In this document: positions 5,904 through 10,504 of the stretch, in pieces
Position numbering within the stretch: the stretch's first letter is position 1
Layout of the letters: the number at the start of each line of letters is the position of its first letter
From: an uncultured Oscillibacter sp.
GTDB taxonomy: Bacteria; Bacillota; Clostridia; Oscillospirales; Oscillospiraceae
Direction of reading: 5' to 3'
NCBI GenBank assembly: GCA_947245315.1
Contig: CAMXNV010000061.1
Coordinates: 1-10,504, forward strand
DNA length: 10,504 nucleotides
The notes under the pieces: model-generated
The model's database searches: none
What the model was told of the DNA's origin: nothing
What the model saw: the letters and a program-made list of their open reading frames with translations, nothing else
Made by a program: the position numbers and the translations under genes

Positions 5904-6848
5904 ATGACCGTCGGACGCTTCGCCCCCTCCCCCAGCGGCCCCATGCACCTGGGGAACCTCCTCTGCTGCCTCCTGGCCTGGCTCAGCGCCCGGCAGAAGG
6001 GCGGGAATGTCGTCCTGCGGATTGAGGACCTGGACACCGCCCGCTGCCCCCCGCGCCATGCCGAGCGGCTGGTTGACGATCTTCGCTGGCTGGTGCTGGA
6101 CTGGGATGAGGGGCCTCTGGTGGGGGGGCCGGAGGAGCCTTATTTTCAAAGCCAACGGACGGAGCGCTACCAGGCCGCCCTGGAGCGGCTGGAGGCCATG
6201 GGGCTGGTCTACCCCTGCTTCTGCACCCGGGCTGAGCTCCACGCCGCCAGCGCCCCCCACCGGGAGGACGGCCTTACCGTCTACTCCGGCGCCTGCCGGG
6301 GTCTCTCCCCGGAGCAACGGGCGGAGCGGGCCCGCCTTCGCTCCCCCGCCCTGCGGCTCCGGGTGCCGGAGGAGACCTGGCGCTTTGTGGACGGGCACAT
6401 GGGCCCCTATGCCCAGCGGCTGGACCGGGATTGCGGGGACTTCCTGCTCCGCCGGTCCGACGGGCTCTTCGCCTACCAGCTGGCGGTGGTGGTGGATGAC
6501 GCCGCCATGGGGGTCACGGAGGTGGTCCGGGGGGCGGACCTGCTGTCCTCCACCCCCCGGCAGCTCTATCTCTATCACCTGCTGGGCCTGACGCCCCCGG
6601 CGTTCTACCACTTCCCCCTGCTGCTGGCCCCGGACGGGCGGCGGCTCTCCAAACGGGATGCCGACGCGGGGCTGGACCAGCTCCGGGGGAGGGTGACCGC
6701 GGAGGAGCTGCTGGGACGGCTGGCCCAGTTAGCGGGCTTCCACCCCTCCGGCGCGCCCCGGAGGGCGGAGGAGCTGCTGGAGGAGTTTGCCTGGGACCGG
6801 GTGCCCCGGGAGGACATCCGCCTGCCGGAGGTGCTGTTCCCGGCGTAA
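5904..6848 (+). CDS. gluQ: Glutamyl-Q tRNA(Asp) synthetase
   Basis: A 314-residue class I synthetase paralogue that attaches glutamate to queuosine at the wobble base of tRNA(Asp) instead of charging a tRNA end. The N-terminal glutamate-activating fold has FAPSPSGPMHLGNL (6-19, HIGH-type motif at HLGN 15-18) and LRIEDLDTAR (38-47). The zinc site typical of this family is complete: C105, C107, Y127 and C131. The KMSKS-type motif is RRLSK (246-250). The protein ends without the anticodon-binding domain of GltX, which fits a length near 300 and separates it from true GluRS. The ATG follows AAAGGAGG (5889-5896) by 7 bases. No clear promoter is seen, so it may be read through from yloUV or have a weak one in the repeat spacer. 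No queuosine synthesis gene is nearby. Confidence 0.93.
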   Translation: MTVGRFAPSPSGPMHLGNLLCCLLAWLSARQKGGNVVLRIEDLDTARCPPRHAERLVDDLRWLVLDWDEGPLVGGPEEPYFQSQRTERYQAALERLEAMGLVYPCFCTRAELHAASAPHREDGLTVYSGACRGLSPEQRAERARLRSPALRLRVPEETWRFVDGHMGPYAQRLDRDCGDFLLRRSDGLFAYQLAVVVDDAAMGVTEVVRGADLLSSTPRQLYLYHLLGLTPPAFYHFPLLLAPDGRRLSKRDADAGLDQLRGRVTAEELLGRLAQLAGFHPSGAPRRAEELLEEFAWDRVPREDIRLPEVLFPA

Positions 6849-6866
6849 TGGTTCCATAATTACAAG

Positions 6867-6908
6867 AAGCCGCGTCCCTGCCGAATAGGCGGGGACGCGG
6901 CTTTGTGT
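6867..6908. terminator. Strong, probably bidirectional terminator
   Basis: AAGCCGCGTCCC (6867-6878) pairs perfectly with GGGACGCGGCTT (6892-6903). The stem continues through a T-G pair and GCC/GGC to a five-base GAATA loop, about 16 pairs in all. TTTGTGT follows on the plus strand for gluQ, and TTCTTGTAATT follows on the minus strand for the TetR operon ending at 6942. It lies between the two convergent units. Confidence 0.88.
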
Positions 6909-6941
6909 CTGTATTTCAGGGTGCTTACGGACTGCGGCTTC

Positions 6942-7508
6942 TCAGGCCCGCCGTCCCTCCTCCCCCGCCTCCAGTGCCCGGCTTATCATCTGCTCCGTCA
7001 TCCCCTCCCCCAGGTAGCAGAGGCGGCGGAACTGGCCGGAGAGGTCATAGCGCATGCCGCTTTGCAGCCAGGCCATCACCTGGCCGAAGCACTCGCACTG
7101 ATAGAAGCGGACCAGCACCTCCCGGTCCTCCGGCCGGATGGGCAAGCTGCCGATGGCCGCAGCGGCGTAGTCCTCCACCACCCGGCGGCACAGGTCCATC
7201 AGGCACAGCTCGAACAGGTCCCGGTGGGCAGACTGGTTGATGTGGAGCACCGCCTGCCGGTGCTCCATGGCAAAGGACGCGGCGGCCTCCAGGCAGTCCG
7301 CCAGGGAGCGGGCCTGGCGGGCGATGATCCCGTCGGCGTAGTCCCGGATGATTTCCTCCAGCAGGGCGGGGATGTCCTTAAAATGGTAGTAGAAGGAGTT
7401 CCGGTTTACCTTGCAGTCCCCTACGATCTCCTTCACGGTGATCTCCCGCAGGGGGCGCTCCTCCAGCAGGCGGAGGAAGGAGTTTTTGATGGCCTCCCGG
7501 GTGGTCAT
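6942..7508 (-). CDS. TetR-family regulator (second of the pair)
   Basis: A 188-residue TetR/AcrR-type DNA-binding protein. The helix-turn-helix is at about 22-43, with ITVKEIVGDCKVNRNSFYYHF, the family's recognition helix ending in the Y-Y-H-F signature. The C-terminal half is helical and cysteine-containing, with no recognisable ligand motif; it loosely recalls DhaS-like regulators. The start codon overlaps the stop of the upstream TetR gene as ATGA (7508-7505), and a purine-rich stretch (AAGGGAGGGGAGG) precedes it, so translation is probably coupled. It ends against the shared terminator at 6867-6908. The inducer and targets are unknown. Confidence 0.9.
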   Translation of the reverse strand: MTTREAIKNSFLRLLEERPLREITVKEIVGDCKVNRNSFYYHFKDIPALLEEIIRDYADGIIARQARSLADCLEAAASFAMEHRQAVLHINQSAHRDLFELCLMDLCRRVVEDYAAAAIGSLPIRPEDREVLVRFYQCECFGQVMAWLQSGMRYDLSGQFRRLCYLGEGMTEQMISRALEAGEEGRRA

Positions 7509-8110
7509 GGGGCCTCCCCTCCCTTCTCACGGGGGAAGAGCCCGGCGGCGGCTCCCTCCGCCATGCGCTGGGCGGCATCCAGCAGCTCCCCCCGGGGGAG
7601 GGACATCCCCTGGTCGAACCACTCCTTCAGCAGCCCGATGAACCCCCAGGCCAGGAAGTTCAGCAGGTAGTCCGTCAGCCTGGGGTCCCGGGGGTGGAAC
7701 CAGGCCTTCACCAGCGGCGCGCCGTTCTCGTGGACCAGCCGCTGGAGGGCTTGGAAAAAGCCGCTGGCCTCGCTGCCGTTGAAGAGGATGGCACAGGTCT
7801 CCCGGTGCTCCACCGCGAAGTCCAGCACCGGCTCGAAGACCGGGGCCACGCTGCCCACCTCCACCGTCTCCTGCATATGGGCGTCAATCAGCTCCTGGAG
7901 CTCCGACAGCAGGTCCTCCTCCACGTTTTGCAGCAGCTCCGCCGTGCCGGAGTAGTGAAGATAGAAGGTGGCCCGGTTCATGTCCGCAGCGTCGGTGATG
8001 TCCCGAACGGAGATGTCGGAGAAGGTCTTGCACTTCATCAGCTCCAGGAGACTCTCCTTTAAGAGCTTGCGGGACCGGCGCGCCCGGCGGTCCTCTGGGT
8101 TTTTCAACAT
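7505..8110 (-). CDS. TetR-family regulator (first of the pair)
   Basis: A 201-residue TetR/AcrR-type repressor. After a basic N-terminus (EDRRARRSRK) comes the helix-turn-helix at about 31-54, ISVRDITDAADMNRATFYLHY, ending in the F-Y-L-H-Y signature. The C-terminal ligand and dimer domain (about 60-195) is helical and unassigned. The ATG at 8110 is chosen because AAAGGAGG (8123-8116) lies 5 bases upstream; an in-frame ATG at 8146 would add 12 residues and has only a weaker AAGGGG site. It is divergent from the secreted-protein gene at 8260, with a palindrome in the overlapping promoters, so self-repression and control of that gene are likely. It shares its transcript with the next TetR gene through an ATGA overlap. 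Confidence 0.9.
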   Translation of the reverse strand: MLKNPEDRRARRSRKLLKESLLELMKCKTFSDISVRDITDAADMNRATFYLHYSGTAELLQNVEEDLLSELQELIDAHMQETVEVGSVAPVFEPVLDFAVEHRETCAILFNGSEASGFFQALQRLVHENGAPLVKAWFHPRDPRLTDYLLNFLAWGFIGLLKEWFDQGMSLPRGELLDAAQRMAEGAAAGLFPREKGGEAP

Positions 8111-8163
8111 AGCTTCCTCCTTTGTATATTGGGACAAATTAGACATTCGTCCCCTTTTGTCTA

Positions 8164-8192
8164 TTGACCGGATTTCCTGTTCTTACTATAAT
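8164..8192 (+). promoter_or_regulatory. Promoter of the secreted-protein gene
   Basis: TTGACC (8164-8169), a 17-bp spacer and a perfect TATAAT (8187-8192) direct transcription to the right, starting near 8199. The -10 box overlaps the -10 box of the opposite promoter by four bases (8187-8190), so the two polymerases cannot occupy the site together. The leader is about 60 bases, ending with GGAGG (8248-8252), 7 bases before the start codon. Confidence 0.8.
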
Positions 8193-8213
8193 TGACTCAA
8201 GTCAATAAGTCAA
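8185..8213 (-). promoter_or_regulatory. Promoter of the TetR pair
   Basis: On the minus strand, -35 TTGACT (8213-8208), a 17-bp spacer and -10 TATAGT (8190-8185) point toward the TetR genes. Each box matches consensus at five of six positions. The spacer contains the whole 16-bp palindrome at 8191-8206. The predicted leader is about 65 bases. Confidence 0.78.
8191..8206. promoter_or_regulatory. Probable TetR operator palindrome
   Basis: ATTGACT (8191-8197), two central bases CA, and AGTCAAT (8200-8206) form perfect 7-bp arms, a usual size and symmetry for TetR-family operators. It covers the start of rightward transcription and fills the spacer of the leftward promoter. Extra half-sites lie at 8163-8168 (ATTGAC) and 8208-8213 (AGTCAA). 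Which of the two TetR proteins binds is inferred, not shown. Confidence 0.75.
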
Positions 8214-8259
8214 CACAAATCTTTTAATCGACAATAGTTTATTAACTGGAGGAATCACT

Positions 8260-10504
8260 ATGACCTGGCGAACCTTGAAACACCGCCTTCCCGCCCTGAC
8301 TCTGGCGCTGATCCTGGCCGTGTCCTGCGCGGTCCCGGCGGCGGCGGTGGGCGACGGCGTGGCCCCCACCTATGACGAGGCTTACTACGCCACCCTGGAC
8401 TACTACGGCAATCTGCTGGAGGGCAGCATGGTAAAGAGCTACGCCCTCAACGGCAAGGACTCCCTGACGGACTACGGGGTCTACGACGAAGTGGTCAACC
8501 TCACGGACGGCACGGCCCCCGTAATCAAGGAGGGCGAGACCTCCTTCCGCTTCAGCGGCGGCGCGCCGGAGCACTTCTATTTCGAGGGCAAAACCCGGCG
8601 GCCCTTCGAGGACCTGCCCTGGACCGTCACCCTGCGCTACACGCTGAACGGCGTTCCCGCCAAGGCGGAGGACCTGGCGGGGCAGCGGGGCGTGGTGGAA
8701 ATCCTGCTGGACATCGTGCCCAATCAAGACGCCGCGGCCTACTCCCGGAACAACTACACCCTGGAGGCCATGGCCCTCTTCAACCAGGACGACATCCTCT
8801 CCCTGGAGGCCCCCGGGGCCCAGGTCCAGCTGGTGGGGAACCTGCGGACCGTCCTCTTCCTGGCCCTGCCGGGGGAGGAGCGGCACTATACCATCCGGGT
8901 GGGCAGCGACGACTTCTCCTTCGGCGGCCTCACCATTCTGATGGTCCCCGCCACCCTGGCCCAGCTGGAGGACGTGGCCAAGCTCAGCCAGCGGAAGGAC
9001 GACCTGGAGGAGGATTACCGGGCCCTCTCCGGCAGCCTTGACAACCTCCTGGACGCCCTCAGCGACATCCAGGGCGGCCTCTACGCCTCCGCCAAGGGCC
9101 TGGACCAGCTGGAGCTGGCCCGGCAGACCTTCTCCGGCGGCAAGGGCGCCCTCTACGACGGCACGGACCGCCTCCGGGGGGACCTGAGCGCCCTGGCGGC
9201 CCAGCTGGAGCCGGTGGAGCAGCGGGTCCAGCTCCTCAGCCGGACGGTGACGGACTCCAACGCCGTCCTCAATGAGCTGACCGACGCCACCGTCCTCCTC
9301 CAGGGCCAGCTGGAGAACCTGGAGGACGCCCTGTGGGGCCTGGAGAGCGGCACCGGCGACCTGGAGCGGGTCATCGACCTGGCGGCGGACATGGAGGGCA
9401 GCCTCCTCCGCCTGGAGCACGCCCTGGGGGGCAGCCACGTCAGCCCCAGCCCGGTGACCAGCAACAGCCGGGCCATGGTGAGCAATGTGAAAAAGGTCCG
9501 CAGCATCTACGACGCCGCCAAGCAGGACGACCTGGGCACTTTCATGGCCGGGATGCTGATGCTGAACCAGATGAGCCAGGAGGAGGCGGTGAAAAGCGCC
9601 ACCGTCATGGGCGCGGCCCTGACGGCCTACCAGGCCAAGTGCCTGGAGGAGGCCGCCAAGTACGCCGCCATCCATGGCGCGCCCCCCACGGGGGAGGACC
9701 TGGCGGCCCTCCAGGCCGCCGCCGCCCAGGAGACCTCCAAGACCCATCCCAGCCTCTCCCAGGCCCTGGAGTTCACCAAGCAGAAGGAAGAGGTGGGCAA
9801 GGGCAGCTTCCAGGACTTCTGCGGCACCGTGGTCAAGGACCCCCAGACGGCCAAGAAGATGAACGACCTCTGGCTGATCTACAGCAGCGGCAGCCCCTCC
9901 CTCCGGAATCAGGCCCCTACCGCCGCCGCCAAGCCGGTCCAGCCGCCCAAAGCGGACGCCGGGGACACGGCCCCCGAAGCCCCCAAGGAGGAGGCTCCGG
10001 AAGAGCAGCCGCCTGAGGAAACTCCTAAGGAGGAGGCCCCGGAGGTGCAGCCGCCTGAGGAAACTCCCAAGGAAGACACCCCGGTGGAGCAGCCGCCTGA
10101 GGAGACCCCCAAGGAGGAGGTCCCGGCAGAGCAGCCGCCCGCGGAGGCTCCCAAGGAGGAGACCCCGGAAGAGCAGCCCGCGCCCTCCGGCGAGGACGAA
10201 GGAACGCCGGAATCCCAGCCCGTTGCCTCCCAGGAAGCCCCAGCCTCCAGCGAGGAGAAAACGGAGTTCACGGCTTCCCGTCTCGAAATGGCTTATGGAA
10301 AGCGCCATCTGTCCGCCAGGCTGGTTCTCAACGAGGGCAGCCCTGAAGACGGTGGCTCTGAAGAAAGCTCCGGCTCTGACAGCAGCTCCGGCTCTGACGG
10401 CGGGTCCGGCTCTGACGGCGGGTCCAGCTCCGACGGCGGGTCCAGCTCCGACGGCGGGTCCAGCTCCGACGGCGGGTCCAGCTCTGACAGTGGGTCCGGC
10501 TCCG
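8260..10504 (+). CDS. Secreted heptad-rich protein with Pro/Glu and Ser/Gly/Asp repeats (3' end outside window)
   Basis: An open frame of 748 complete codons with no stop before the window ends. The ATG follows GGAGG by 7 bases. Residues 1-30 are a signal peptide: basic start, hydrophobic core, and a likely cleavage site near VPAAA-VGDG. C23 (AVSC) is a poor lipobox alternative. Residues about 45-230 form a conserved-looking domain ending in LSLEAPGAQVQ, LFLALPGEE and YTIRVGSDDF. I recall these motifs in uncharacterised clostridial secreted proteins beside TetR regulators and large MMPL or YhgE/Pip-type membrane proteins. Residues about 231-391 are leucine-rich and probably helical or coiled-coil (LSGSLDNLLDALSDIQGGL, LQGQLENLEDALWGLESG). 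After a helical segment to about 545 come 14-residue Pro/Glu repeats (574-642) and a hexapeptide repeat (699 to the end). It is probably exported and may be anchored by an unseen C-terminus. The function is unknown. Confidence 0.85.
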   Translation, partial: MTWRTLKHRLPALTLALILAVSCAVPAAAVGDGVAPTYDEAYYATLDYYGNLLEGSMVKSYALNGKDSLTDYGVYDEVVNLTDGTAPVIKEGETSFRFSGGAPEHFYFEGKTRRPFEDLPWTVTLRYTLNGVPAKAEDLAGQRGVVEILLDIVPNQDAAAYSRNNYTLEAMALFNQDDILSLEAPGAQVQLVGNLRTVLFLALPGEERHYTIRVGSDDFSFGGLTILMVPATLAQLEDVAKLSQRKDDLEEDYRALSGSLDNLLDALSDIQGGLYASAKGLDQLELARQTFSGGKGALYDGTDRLRGDLSALAAQLEPVEQRVQLLSRTVTDSNAVLNELTDATVLLQGQLENLEDALWGLESGTGDLERVIDLAADMEGSLLRLEHALGGSHVSPSPVTSNSRAMVSNVKKVRSIYDAAKQDDLGTFMAGMLMLNQMSQEEAVKSATVMGAALTAYQAKCLEEAAKYAAIHGAPPTGEDLAALQAAAAQETSKTHPSLSQALEFTKQKEEVGKGSFQDFCGTVVKDPQTAKKMNDLWLIYSSGSPSLRNQAPTAAAKPVQPPKADAGDTAPEAPKEEAPEEQPPEETPKEEAPEVQPPEETPKEDTPVEQPPEETPKEEVPAEQPPAEAPKEETPEEQPAPSGEDEGTPESQPVASQEAPASSEEKTEFTASRLEMAYGKRHLSARLVLNEGSPEDGGSEESSGSDSSSGSDGGSGSDGGSSSDGGSSSDGGSSSDGGSSSDSGSGS
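9979..10185 (+). repeat. 42-bp in-frame tandem repeat (Pro/Glu/Lys-rich)
   Basis: Four full 42-bp units and one of 39 bp encode the 14-residue pattern [AT]PKEExPxEQPPEE. They start at 9979, 10021, 10063, 10105 and 10147 (residues 574-642). The variable positions are mostly the sixth to ninth residues of each unit. Such Pro-Glu-Lys stretches are extended, charged spacers typical of wall-spanning surface proteins. Confidence 0.88.
10354..10504 (+). repeat. 18-bp in-frame tandem repeat (SGSDGG)
   Basis: At least eight 18-bp units encode hexapeptides of the G/S-S-D-G-G-S type, beginning at 10354 and continuing past the window edge. The unit GGCTCTGACGGCGGGTCC occurs twice (10390-10425), and AGCTCCGACGGCGGGTCC occurs three times in a row without change (10426-10479). 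The outer units are more diverged (10354-10389, 10480-10497). The product would be a flexible acidic linker. Confidence 0.88.

Noticed and set aside
5859..6611. A 250-codon minus-strand frame opposite gluQ
   Set aside because: It is a shadow of the GluQRS frame, which has all catalytic and zinc motifs.
8111..8146. A longer start (ATG 8146) for the first TetR gene
   Set aside because: The added 12 residues are encoded by the ribosome site region itself, and AAAGGAGG fits ATG 8110 better; the upstream AAGGGG site keeps the longer form possible but less likely.
8192..8220. A second rightward promoter (TTGACT, 17 bp, ACAAAT) for the secreted-protein gene
   Set aside because: The -10 is poor, and the TTGACT is better explained as part of the operator palindrome; TTGACC/TATAAT at 8164-8192 is much stronger.
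8242..10308. A 688-codon open frame on the minus strand opposite the secreted-protein gene
   Set aside because: It is Gly/Leu-rich low-complexity sequence caused by high GC and the repeats. The plus frame has a ribosome site, promoter, signal peptide and sensible domains, and stays open to the window edge.
9979..10504. CRISPR-like array
   Set aside because: The repeats are directly contiguous, have no unique spacers, and keep one reading frame through the protein.

Overview
The window is GC-rich, with strong Shine-Dalgarno sites, compact operons and gene families typical of gut Clostridia. The closest impression is an Oscillospiraceae-type genome (Flavonifractor, Lawsonibacter or Oscillibacter-like). 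This placement rests on recognised families (BlaI/M56-M23, Asp23 plus YloV, clostridial secreted proteins beside TetR regulators) and on a palindromic intergenic repeat I recall from such genomes. No search was run.

Layout. Bases 1-145 hold no gene. They contain a multi-hairpin repeat element and the terminator of the first operon. On the minus strand, 3408 down to 146 is a two-gene operon: a BlaI-type repressor, then a 965-residue membrane protein. That protein joins an M56 (BlaR1-type) zinc protease to an extracellular M23 peptidoglycan endopeptidase and a second M23-like copy that has lost its metal ligands. Its promoter (TTGACA, 17 bp, TAGTAT) is covered by three operator-like inverted repeats of identical geometry. 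Facing away on the plus strand, 3653-5711 encodes a YloU-like Asp23/Gls24 protein and a YloV/FakA-like kinase. A hairpin-rich spacer and a run of four heptamers precede gluQ (glutamyl-Q tRNA(Asp) synthetase, 5904-6848), which ends at a strong terminator shared with the convergent operon.

On the minus strand, 8110 down to 6942 encodes two TetR-family regulators overlapping by ATGA. They diverge from a gene starting at 8260 that runs off the window. It encodes a secreted protein of at least 748 residues with a signal peptide, a conserved N-terminal domain, a long helical region, a 14-residue Pro/Glu repeat and a Ser/Gly/Asp hexapeptide repeat. The two divergent promoters overlap at their -10 boxes, and a 16-bp palindrome lies in the overlap, so one operator could control both directions.

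How the genes work together: there are two independent local regulatory circuits. One is BlaI with the M56-M23 protein, a likely cell-wall-sensing pair. The other is the TetR pair with the secreted protein, probably an envelope or export function. Between them lie housekeeping-type genes for lipid and envelope metabolism (yloUV) and tRNA modification (gluQ). The least-described parts are the degenerate second M23 domain and the secreted repeat protein with its shared operator.
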